A stretch of DNA of 64,000 nucleotides from Advenella sp048381675. Its GTDB lineage: Bacteria > Pseudomonadota > Gammaproteobacteria > Burkholderiales > Burkholderiaceae_B. Made by a program: the position numbers and the translations under genes. The notes below the pieces were generated by a model. The model was not told where the DNA came from, made no database searches, and saw nothing but the letters and a program-made list of their open reading frames with translations. Each line of letters starts with the position of its first letter. Within the stretch, counting starts at the first letter, position 1. The stretch lies in assembly GCF_048381675.1 (NCBI RefSeq), contig NZ_JBLWIS010000002.1:463282-527281 (forward strand), written 5' to 3'. Positions 17,838 through 25,916 of this stretch are shown here, piece by piece.

Positions 17838-18430
17838 CAGAAGTCTGCCGGCCAGTCTGTTTCGATCCTTTTTTGCTGGATGTCTACAAAAGGGACATGC
17901 GCCTGAACAAACGGCACCAGGATTTCCTTAACCCTGCCTTTGTCATCTGTCAGGAAAGCCACCTTCCCTTGCTCATCAAGCCCCTGCCGGTCAATATGGA
18001 GAACAGCATGCGCTCCATTGTCAGAAACCTCCCGGACCAGGCCCAATAAAACCGGACCTGAAGAATCAGCTGTACTGAAAACAGAGCAGCCAATCAAGTC
18101 AACCCAATAAAATTCATCATCGGAGGCACTGGGAAAACCAGCACGCGACACGAAGACGGATGTTCCTTTAAGAGCCTCAGCCTGATCCCTGTCATCACAC
18201 CCCTCCAGTTGGGCAACAATAGAACCGGCATGCTCGCGAACACGGGAAACCCTGACCAAGCGATGCGGCTCCTGTTGCACACCTGAGCGCGAAAGACGGG
18301 CCAACCACCATTCATTGACATTCAGCAGAATGCTTTCTTGGGCAGAATGCGGCTGAACCTTAATCATACCGCGCACACCATAAGCCGATACAATACGGCC
18401 AAGTTCAACAAGATCTTCTGGAGTTGCCAT
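17837..18430 (-). CDS. rimM: Ribosome maturation factor RimM
   Basis: RimM assists assembly of the 30S head around protein S19. The 197-residue protein has the N-terminal RimM domain (ELGRIVSAYGVRGMIKVQPHS) and a C-terminal PRC-barrel segment containing EFYWVDLIGCSVF. The linker between domains has unusually many extra residues (SRSGVQQEPHRLV) but is intact. It lies between rpsP and trmD. Confidence 0.95.
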   Translation of the reverse strand: MATPEDLVELGRIVSAYGVRGMIKVQPHSAQESILLNVNEWWLARLSRSGVQQEPHRLVRVSRVREHAGSIVAQLEGCDDRDQAEALKGTSVFVSRAGFPSASDDEFYWVDLIGCSVFSTADSSGPVLLGLVREVSDNGAHAVLHIDRQGLDEQGKVAFLTDDKGRVKEILVPFVQAHVPFVDIQQKRIETDWPADF

Positions 18431-18535
18431 TAATCCACACCACCCATTTATTCAAAAACAAAAAGCCGCACACAAAAAACAAAACGACCGCCAGCCATCG
18501 CAAACGGTCGAATCATTTTGTCTGACAGAAAAATA

Positions 18536-18790
18536 TCAGGCAGCAGCTTTGGCAGAAAACTGTTTAACCAAACGCTGTACAACTGGTGACAACTGCGCAC
18601 CATTACCAACCCAGTGGTTCACACGATCAAGTTCGATACGCAGGGCCTCTGTGCCTTCTTTGGCAACAGGATTATAAAAACCAACACGCTCGATGAAGCG
18701 ACCATCACGACGATTGCGTGAATCAGCGGCAACAATGTTGTAAAATGGGCGTTTTTTTGAGCCACCACGGGCTAGACGAATCACCACCAT
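18536..18790 (-). CDS. rpsP: 30S ribosomal protein S16
   Basis: S16 is a small assembly protein of the 30S body. The 84-residue sequence starts MVVIRLARGGSKKRPFYNIV and contains RRDGRFIERVGFYNP, as in the whole family. It heads the rpsP-rimM-trmD operon on the minus strand. The 105-base spacer to rimM is longer than usual. Confidence 0.97.
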   Translation of the reverse strand: MVVIRLARGGSKKRPFYNIVAADSRNRRDGRFIERVGFYNPVAKEGTEALRIELDRVNHWVGNGAQLSPVVQRLVKQFSAKAAA

Positions 18791-18880
18791 AGGTAGTCCT
18801 TTCTTGTAAAATTAAATTAATATGAAACGAGTGATTATATCAAGAGATACAAACATAATGCAATCTTAATTTATAAAGCC

Positions 18881-18916
18881 TGCCAAAAGCAAAACAACAA
18901 CCCCCTGCTTTTGGCA
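18881..18916 (-). terminator. Terminator-like inverted repeat between the TusA-like gene and rpsP
   Basis: TGCCAAAAGCA and TGCTTTTGGCA form a perfect 11-bp stem with a 14-base loop. It begins 15 bases after the stop of the minus-strand TusA-like gene. There is no long T-run after it, so termination strength is uncertain. Confidence 0.6.
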
Positions 18917-18931
18917 TATAGGCAACATACA

Positions 18932-19171
18932 CTACCTGCGTTTAAGGTAATGCACTGTACTGGTGTCAAGAACCTCTTGTGCCACCAGTTCATTTTTGGT
19001 TTGGGCTGAAAAGGCCTGAAAATCCTTGACAGCATTCTTGTCGGTCGTAATGACCTTCAGGATTTGGCCACTTTCTATGGTAGCCAATGCCTTTTTTGCT
19101 TTCAGGATAGGAAGCGGACAAACCAAACCACTGGCATCCACCTCCAGGACATAAGAATGTTTTTCAGACAT
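18932..19171 (-). CDS. TusA/SirA-family sulfur-carrier-like protein
   Basis: This 79-residue protein has the family signature VDASGLVCPLPILKAKKAL, with the persulfide-forming Cys in CPLP at about residue 18. TusA-like proteins pass sulfur from IscS-type desulfurases to tRNA thiolation or other pathways. It lies two bases after alaS on the same strand, so it is probably co-expressed with alaS. The exact acceptor is unknown. Confidence 0.9.
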   Translation of the reverse strand: MSEKHSYVLEVDASGLVCPLPILKAKKALATIESGQILKVITTDKNAVKDFQAFSAQTKNELVAQEVLDTSTVHYLKRR

Positions 19172-19173
19172 GC

Positions 19174-21789
19174 TTATAACTTACCCTCAACCCAGACAAG
19201 AACTCCTGCAATAGCCCCATCCAAAGCCTGAAGATCGGTACCACCCCCCATTGCCATATCAGGGCGGCCACCACCTTTGCCACCGATTTGGATAGAAACA
19301 TGAGAGACCAGATCTCCGGCCTTGACCTTGCTGGTGACATCAGCTGTCACACCAGCTGCTACGCTGATTTTACCGTCAGCCTCTGCCGCCAGCACAACTA
19401 CCGCGGTTTTCAGCTTGTCTTTAAGCTGGTCGATCATGCCGCGCAGTGATTTGGGATCTGCACCCTTGATTACAGCAGCCAATACCTTGACGCCATTCAC
19501 ATCAACCGCCTGGGATGACAAATCGGCACTGGCCGCAGAGGCCACTTTAGCCTTCAGCTGATCAACCTCTTTCTCAAGAGAACGGATATGTTCTTGCGCC
19601 TGGCGAGCCTTTTCTACTAGCTCGGCCGGGTTAGCCTTCAAGAAAGCCGCTGCCTGCTGAACCGACTTGTTAAGGTTACGAACCCAAGCCAGGGCATTGC
19701 TACCCGTAATGGCTTCAATTCGACGAATACCGGCTGCCACGCCACCTTCGGACACAATCTTGAACATGCCAATATCACCGGTACGATGTACGTGCGTACC
19801 ACCGCACAACTCACGGGAGAAGCCGATATCGAGCACACGAACCTCGTCATCGTATTTTTCGCCAAACAGCGCCACTGCCCCGCCTGCCACAGCATCATCG
19901 TAAGACATCAGCTGCGCGGTAACTTCGGTATTTTCCAGGATCTCGGCATTAACAATGTCTTCTACCCGGCCGATTTCCTCAGCGGCTACCGGTGCATCAT
20001 GCGCAAAGTCAAACCGGGTTTTATCCGGATCAACCAATGAGCCACGCTGCTGCACATGCTCGCCCAGCACCTGGCGCAAAGCCTTGTGCATGATATGAGT
20101 GACCGAGTGATTTCGCATGGTACGCTGGCGACGTTCCACATCAACATGCGCATCCAGTGAATCACCTGTTTTGATGGTACCCAAAGTGACGGTACCATGA
20201 TGACCAAAAACACTGGATTGGATTTTTTGGGTATCATGAACATTGAAGTGAGTACCGAAGCCAGACAAAATACCGGTATCTCCAACCTGACCACCTGATT
20301 CCGCATAGAACGGGGTATTATCAAGAACGATAACGGCATCCTGCCCTTCATGGGCGGACTCAACCAACGAGCCATCCACATACACGGCCAGCACTTTGGC
20401 ATTGGTTTGCAGGCGTTCATATCCCTCAAAACGGGTTTGCTCACCAGAATAACTCAAGCCTTGCGCCATTTTGAACTTACCGCTTGCCCTGGCCATTTCA
20501 CGCTGACGGTTCATGGCCTCTTCATAACCCGCCTCATCAACTTCGTATCCTCGTTCACGGCAAATATCTGCCGTCAAGTCAAAAGGAAAACCGAAAGTAT
20601 CGTAAAGCGTAAAGGCCGTTTCGCCATTCAGGGCACCACCTTTTGCCGTCAACTCGAGTTCGGCGTCCAGTATTTTCATGCCCTTTTCAAGGGTTTCCTG
20701 GAAGCGCTCTTCTTCCTGCTTGAGCACTTGGGTTACACGTTCCTGATGCTGGGTCAGTTCGGGATACGCTTCACCCATCTCCCTGACCAGATCAGCCACC
20801 AGCTTATGGAAGAACGGCTTGATTTGACCCAGTTGGTATCCATGACGCAAAGCACGACGGATGATACGACGCAGCACATAACCGCGACCTTCATTACCAG
20901 GAATAACACCATCAACAATCATGAAGCTGCAAGCACGAATGTGATCAGCAATGACTTTAAGTGAATTGTGCTCCAGGTCTGCCACGCCGGTTTCACGCGC
21001 CGCTGCTTTGATCAGATTCTGGAAAAGATCAATTTCATAATTGGAGTGCACATGTTGCAGAACAGCAGAAACCCGCTCAAGACCCATACCCGTGTCTACA
21101 CAGGGACGGGGCAGTGGGTGCATAACACCAGCGGCATCACGATCAAACTGCATGAACACCAGGTTCCAGATCTCGATATAACGATCCCCATCCTCTTCGG
21201 GAGAGCCGGGAGGCCCACCCCAGACATCGGGACCATGATCATAGAAAATTTCTGAACAAGGGCCACAAGGACCGGTATCAGCCATTTGCCAAAAGTTATC
21301 TGACGCATAGCGTGCGCCTTTATTGTCACCAATACGGATGATTCGCTCAACCGGAACCCCTACTTCCTTGTTCCAGATCTCATAGGCCTCATCATCTTCC
21401 TGATAAACCGTTACCCAAAGTTTTTCAGCAGGCAAATTGTAAACCCGCGTCAGCAACTCCCAGGCATTCCGGATGGCTTCGTGCTTGAAGTAATCACCAA
21501 AGCTGAAATTCCCGAGCATCTCAAAAAAAGTGTGATGACGGGCGGTATAACCCACATTCTCCAGGTCGTTGTGCTTACCCCCGGCGCGCAGGCAACGCTG
21601 TGAAGAGGTCGCCCGTTTGTACGGACGGGTTTCTTTACCGGTAAAGACATCCTTGAACTGAACCATTCCTGAGTTGGTAAACAACAGGGTTGGGTCATTT
21701 CCGGGCACCAATGACGAAGACGGAACAATGGTGTGGCCTTTAGACTCAAAGAACTGTAGAAACTTTTGTCTTATTTCTGCTGATTTCAT
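19174..21789 (-). CDS. alaS: Alanyl-tRNA synthetase
   Basis: It charges tRNA-Ala and edits mischarged Ser/Gly. The 871 residues match the family. Catalytic-domain motifs include SSLVPGNDPTLLFTNSGMVQF near residue 25-45 (quoted in part) and HHTFFEMLGNFSFGDYFK. The editing-domain metal ligands appear as HSVTHIMHKAL (about residue 562) and CGGTHVHRTGDIG (about 665). The Gly-rich C-terminal GGKGGGRPDMAMGGG is also present. The ATG is at 21789. Confidence 0.97.
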   Translation of the reverse strand: MKSAEIRQKFLQFFESKGHTIVPSSSLVPGNDPTLLFTNSGMVQFKDVFTGKETRPYKRATSSQRCLRAGGKHNDLENVGYTARHHTFFEMLGNFSFGDYFKHEAIRNAWELLTRVYNLPAEKLWVTVYQEDDEAYEIWNKEVGVPVERIIRIGDNKGARYASDNFWQMADTGPCGPCSEIFYDHGPDVWGGPPGSPEEDGDRYIEIWNLVFMQFDRDAAGVMHPLPRPCVDTGMGLERVSAVLQHVHSNYEIDLFQNLIKAAARETGVADLEHNSLKVIADHIRACSFMIVDGVIPGNEGRGYVLRRIIRRALRHGYQLGQIKPFFHKLVADLVREMGEAYPELTQHQERVTQVLKQEEERFQETLEKGMKILDAELELTAKGGALNGETAFTLYDTFGFPFDLTADICRERGYEVDEAGYEEAMNRQREMARASGKFKMAQGLSYSGEQTRFEGYERLQTNAKVLAVYVDGSLVESAHEGQDAVIVLDNTPFYAESGGQVGDTGILSGFGTHFNVHDTQKIQSSVFGHHGTVTLGTIKTGDSLDAHVDVERRQRTMRNHSVTHIMHKALRQVLGEHVQQRGSLVDPDKTRFDFAHDAPVAAEEIGRVEDIVNAEILENTEVTAQLMSYDDAVAGGAVALFGEKYDDEVRVLDIGFSRELCGGTHVHRTGDIGMFKIVSEGGVAAGIRRIEAITGSNALAWVRNLNKSVQQAAAFLKANPAELVEKARQAQEHIRSLEKEVDQLKAKVASAASADLSSQAVDVNGVKVLAAVIKGADPKSLRGMIDQLKDKLKTAVVVLAAEADGKISVAAGVTADVTSKVKAGDLVSHVSIQIGGKGGGRPDMAMGGGTDLQALDGAIAGVLVWVEGKL

Positions 21790-21932
21790 CGTGTAAAAGT
21801 GGCTGAATAAATTTATTTAACCGCCAATTATAAGGGGTGTTTAACAAATAAGTGCATTTTTGACACTTTACTACGTTAAATGCCCTGGTGGATGACCTGT
21901 TAAAACCAGACTCAACATCCTAAAGCACCCTT

Positions 21933-22331
21933 TTACCTGATGTTGTTTTCTTGCCAGTGCTGCACACGAACGAGGCGATTTCCCGCCCTTAACGACAATT
22001 CCGCCCAGTTTCCCTTGATAACGACATATGGATCATTACGATGATAAGGCAAGGGTTTCTCACCCTCAGGATAAGCAGCAAAAATTGCCGGTACCGCAAC
22101 ATCAGGCGCAAACTGCAACCATATTTCATCGCCCGTACTAAAAACCTGCAAAGGCGCAATAGCAGGGTCGCCACTTAACGACCAATCAAAAGAATATTGG
22201 TTTACGCTGCGGTTGGATATTTCCCATTGGGGGTAAAGCCGTTTACGGACCAGCCATTCGGGCTGCGTAGCGCAACCCGCCAGCACGCCTGCCAATAGCA
22301 GACAGCCCAAAAGCCGATTTTTTCCTGTCAT
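21933..22331 (-). CDS. Putative lipoprotein with VirB9/TrbG-like beta domain
   Basis: From ATG 22331 the protein has 132 residues and a lipobox (LLLAGVLAGC, Cys about 20). The later part (DEIWLQFAPDVAVPAIFAAY, then YVVIKGNWAELSLRAGNRLVRV) has the beta-strand pattern of the VirB9/TrbG C-terminal domain. That similarity is by eye only. No other conjugation or type IV secretion gene is near, so a role in such a machine is unlikely. The function is unknown. It lies downstream of the AscD-like reductase gene on the same strand. Confidence 0.6.
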   Translation of the reverse strand: MTGKNRLLGCLLLAGVLAGCATQPEWLVRKRLYPQWEISNRSVNQYSFDWSLSGDPAIAPLQVFSTGDEIWLQFAPDVAVPAIFAAYPEGEKPLPYHRNDPYVVIKGNWAELSLRAGNRLVRVQHWQENNIR

Positions 22332-22455
22332 GTTTAGCCTGATTGAAATTACAAAACCCAAGCATCATGCAACGGAAAAAATAGCCCGACAAGCTGCGAA
22401 ATTTACGGACGGATAAAAACGCAGCATGCCGTACAAAACAATATCAGCCTAAAAA

Positions 22456-23511
22456 TCAGGCCTTGGCGGCTTCCTGCATTGCCGTATCCGCCTCGGAAGT
22501 AAAGGAGTCGGCATAAAACTCGCTTTCAGGCAGGCTGCAGTTGGCCACAAACTCTTTACGGGCACTGCTTACCATAATAGGTGCGCCACAGGCATAAACC
22601 TGATGTGACGACAAATCAGGAAAGTCCTCAACAATTGCCTTATGCACAAACCCCGTGCGACCACGCCAATTATCTTCAGGCAAGGCATCGGAAATAACCG
22701 GCACAAAAGTAAAGAATGGCAATTGTTGTTCCCATTGCTTGACCAGCTCGCTCATGTACAGGTCTTTTGGCCTGCGGCCGCCCCAATACAGGGTAACCGG
22801 GCGGGTAATGCCTTTTTCAATAAGGGCTTCCATCATGGCTTTGACCGGCGCAAAACCGGTTCCGCTAACGATGAACACAATCGGCTTGTCAGAGTCTTCA
22901 CGCAAGAAGAACGAGCCTAGCGGCCCTTCCGCACGCAAGATTTCACGCACTTTCATTTGCGTGGCGCCAGTACCAAACACGTGATCGGTAAAAACACCGC
23001 CAGGCATATGGCGAATATGCAGCTCTACAGGTTCATTGCCATTAGGCGCCGAAGCCATGGAATAACTGCGGCGACGGCCATCTTTAAGAATGAATTCAAC
23101 ATATTGGCCAGCGTAATAGCGGAATGGCTCGGCAGCGGGCATTTGCAGCTTGAGAACCATGACATCGTCGGCCACTTTTTCCATTTCGATCACACGAACC
23201 GGCATTTTCCTGACTTGAATATCGCTAGCCATGCGGATTTCGCGGCTTTCAATTTCAAGGTCACTGGTGGCGCTTGCCTGACAGAACAAGGTCAGGCCCT
23301 GCTCTTTTTCTTCCTCGCTGACCACCTGGGAAACAGCTGGAGACTGCTCTATGGTTCCGGAAAGAACCTTACCTTTACATGAACCGCATGAACCGCTTTT
23401 GCAGCTGTATGGAAGAATGATGCCAGCCTCAAGAGCCGCATCAAGAATCGTTTGCCCTTCTTTGGCAATAAATTGATGGTTACTTGGGTGAACCGTAATA
23501 TTGAAGCTCAT
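22456..23511 (-). CDS. Ferredoxin-fused NAD(P)H:flavin reductase (AscD / CDP-6-deoxy-glucoseen reductase-like)
   Basis: This electron-transfer protein of 351 residues has an N-terminal plant-type 2Fe-2S domain. The Cys ligands lie in YSCKSGSCGSCKGKV (about residues 35-45) and LFCQA (about 76). A ferredoxin-reductase module follows, with the FAD motif RRSYSMAS (about 150) and the NAD motif VSGTGFAPVKAMMEAL (about 215). Betaproteobacterial genomes usually label this family CDP-6-deoxy-delta-3,4-glucoseen reductase, but no dideoxysugar genes are present. A general reductase partner for an oxygenase or other acceptor is more likely. Confidence 0.85.
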   Translation of the reverse strand: MSFNITVHPSNHQFIAKEGQTILDAALEAGIILPYSCKSGSCGSCKGKVLSGTIEQSPAVSQVVSEEEKEQGLTLFCQASATSDLEIESREIRMASDIQVRKMPVRVIEMEKVADDVMVLKLQMPAAEPFRYYAGQYVEFILKDGRRRSYSMASAPNGNEPVELHIRHMPGGVFTDHVFGTGATQMKVREILRAEGPLGSFFLREDSDKPIVFIVSGTGFAPVKAMMEALIEKGITRPVTLYWGGRRPKDLYMSELVKQWEQQLPFFTFVPVISDALPEDNWRGRTGFVHKAIVEDFPDLSSHQVYACGAPIMVSSARKEFVANCSLPESEFYADSFTSEADTAMQEAAKA

Positions 23512-23609
23512 AATATATTTAAAATTCGTTTATTTATTTTAAATGAAAGTGATCGTGACATAACTTCTTGCAATTATGACACGATCAGGCACGGGCAAAT
23601 TGTTTACTG

Positions 23610-25916
23610 TCAGATTACCGGAAAAAGAACCGCCTGTTTCATACGCACATCAAGCTGCTTTCCCTTACGGGCACGTTTGCCGATATATTCCTGCAAATCA
23701 CCCAAAGCCAGGATTTCATCAACCTGCTTGTTCCGGTAGATGCCGGAGATCGTCAGGCCCTGTTCACTAATCGGGATGAGTTGCTCCAGCTTATCGTTTT
23801 TATCCAGCGTCATCAGGATCGTTCCCCTTCCGCCACCCGACAAAGCCTTGACTTCGCTTAATTCGATGACCAGAAAACGTCCCGCTGCCGTAAGCATGGC
23901 TAGGTATTTGGCATTATCAAACAGGGGAACCGGACGCATCAGGACATCGCCTTTTTCAAGGGTAATGAACTGCTTGCCCGCTTTCTGGCGACTGCTCATA
24001 TCAGACACCCGGGCACTGAAACCCAGACCACCGGCTTGGGCCAACAGCCAGCGACCGTTAGTAGGACCTGCAATAATATGAATAATGTGCGTCCCGCTTT
24101 CAAGATCAACCATGGAAGTAATGGGTTGACCATCGCCACGCGCCGAAGGCAAACTGCCCACCGGCACCGAATACACGCGTCCGTTATCACCAATTCCTAT
24201 AACCGTATCAGTGCTTCGACACTCATAGGCAGCATAAAGCTTGTCACCCGATTTGAAATTGAATTGATTGATGTCGTGACCATGCCCCTGACGGGAACGC
24301 AACCACCCTTTTTCAGAAACAATCACTGTTACCGGCTCATCCACCACTTTGGTTTCAATTATGGCACGTTCCGCTTCCTGGATCACCGTTCTGCGATCAT
24401 CACCGTATTTTTTGGCATCAGCTTCTATTTCCTTGATGATCAGGCGTTTCAGGGCACCGGGATTATCCAGCAAGTCTTGCAGCTTGAGCTGTTCCTGCTG
24501 CTTGTCTTTCAACTCCTGCTCTATCTTGATGCCTTCCAGACGTGCAAGTTGACGCAAACGCATTTCCAGAATATCTTCCGCCTGGCGCTCGGTCAGGTTA
24601 AATCGATCCATTAATGCAACCCTGGGCTCATCGGAATCACGAATAGTCTGGATGACCTCATCAATATTCAGATATACCAGCATCCGCCCTTCAAGCACAT
24701 GAATCCGGTCAAGCACCTTATCCAGACGATGGCGACTGCGGCGTGTGACGGTTTGCGTCCTGAACTCAAGCCATTCATCTAGAATGGTCCGCAAATCACG
24801 CTGGCGTGGACGTCCGTCAATCCCAATACACACCAGGTTAATAGACACACTGCTTTCCATGCTGGTGTGAGCCAACAGCAAATTGACAAATTCATCACGG
24901 TCTATGCGTGAAGACTTAGGCTCAAAGACAAGCCTTACTGCCGCATCCTTGCCTGACTCATCGCGCACTGCATCCAGCATGGCCAGCATGCTGGCCTTGT
25001 TGTTCTGCTGTTCGGCCGATAAAGATTTTTTGCCTGACTTGACTTTTGGATTGGTGATTTCCTCGATTTCTTCCAGCACTTTTTGCCCGGAAGTATTCGG
25101 CGGCAATTCGGTAACCACCAATTGCCATTGGCTACGTGCCATTTCTTCAAATACCCAGCGGGCGCGTGCTTTTAAAGAACCCTTGCCACTGGAATAAATG
25201 GCCGCAATTTCTTCACGGGAAGAAATGATTTGCGCCCCCCCGGAAAAATCGGGGCCAGGAATAATTTCATAAAGCTCTTCATTACTGGTTTTAGGCTGCT
25301 TAAGCAACGTGACACAAGCCTGAGCCACTTCATACAAATTATGCGAAGGAATTTCTGTGGCCATACCAACAGCAATGCCAGAGGCACCATTTAGCAACAT
25401 GACCGGCAGGCGTGCCGGCAGCATTTGGGGCTCCTGCTGACTGCCATCATAGTTCGGCGTAAAATCTACCGTACCCTCATCAAGCTCATCAAGCAGCAAA
25501 GCAGCGATAGGCGTTAACCTGGCTTCGGTATACCGCATGGCGGCCGCACCATCACCATCGCGAGAGCCAAAATTGCCTTGTCCGTCTACCAACGGATAGC
25601 GCAAGGAAAAGCTTTGTGCCATACGAACCAAGGCATCATAGGCGGCCTGGTCACCATGCGGGTGATATTTACCCAGCACATCCCCCACAACCCGGGCGGA
25701 TTTCACCGGCTTGGCACCGGCACGCAAACCCATTTCGTTCATGGCATACAAAATACGGCGCTGTACAGGCTTTTGCCCATCACCCACGTCGGGCAGAGCC
25801 CTGCCCTTTACCACTGAAACCGCATAGTCAAGATAGGCCTGCTCAGCATAATGCCCCAGCGTGATGGTTTCTTCTTCACCGGGCTCGTTATTCAACTTCG
25901 TATCCAATTCACTCAT
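23610..25916 (-). CDS. parC: DNA topoisomerase IV subunit A
   Basis: ParC cuts and rejoins DNA to decatenate chromosomes. The 768-residue protein has the catalytic Tyr129 in AAMRYTEARL and the sequence KYHPHGDQAAYDALVR before it. The C-terminal pinwheel is short, as in ParC rather than GyrA, and there is no GyrA box. The residue matching E. coli ParC Ser80 is Gln90 and that matching Glu84 is Asp94. The ATG overlaps the parE stop by one base (TAATG). Confidence 0.93.
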   Translation of the reverse strand: MSELDTKLNNEPGEEETITLGHYAEQAYLDYAVSVVKGRALPDVGDGQKPVQRRILYAMNEMGLRAGAKPVKSARVVGDVLGKYHPHGDQAAYDALVRMAQSFSLRYPLVDGQGNFGSRDGDGAAAMRYTEARLTPIAALLLDELDEGTVDFTPNYDGSQQEPQMLPARLPVMLLNGASGIAVGMATEIPSHNLYEVAQACVTLLKQPKTSNEELYEIIPGPDFSGGAQIISSREEIAAIYSSGKGSLKARARWVFEEMARSQWQLVVTELPPNTSGQKVLEEIEEITNPKVKSGKKSLSAEQQNNKASMLAMLDAVRDESGKDAAVRLVFEPKSSRIDRDEFVNLLLAHTSMESSVSINLVCIGIDGRPRQRDLRTILDEWLEFRTQTVTRRSRHRLDKVLDRIHVLEGRMLVYLNIDEVIQTIRDSDEPRVALMDRFNLTERQAEDILEMRLRQLARLEGIKIEQELKDKQQEQLKLQDLLDNPGALKRLIIKEIEADAKKYGDDRRTVIQEAERAIIETKVVDEPVTVIVSEKGWLRSRQGHGHDINQFNFKSGDKLYAAYECRSTDTVIGIGDNGRVYSVPVGSLPSARGDGQPITSMVDLESGTHIIHIIAGPTNGRWLLAQAGGLGFSARVSDMSSRQKAGKQFITLEKGDVLMRPVPLFDNAKYLAMLTAAGRFLVIELSEVKALSGGGRGTILMTLDKNDKLEQLIPISEQGLTISGIYRNKQVDEILALGDLQEYIGKRARKGKQLDVRMKQAVLFPVI

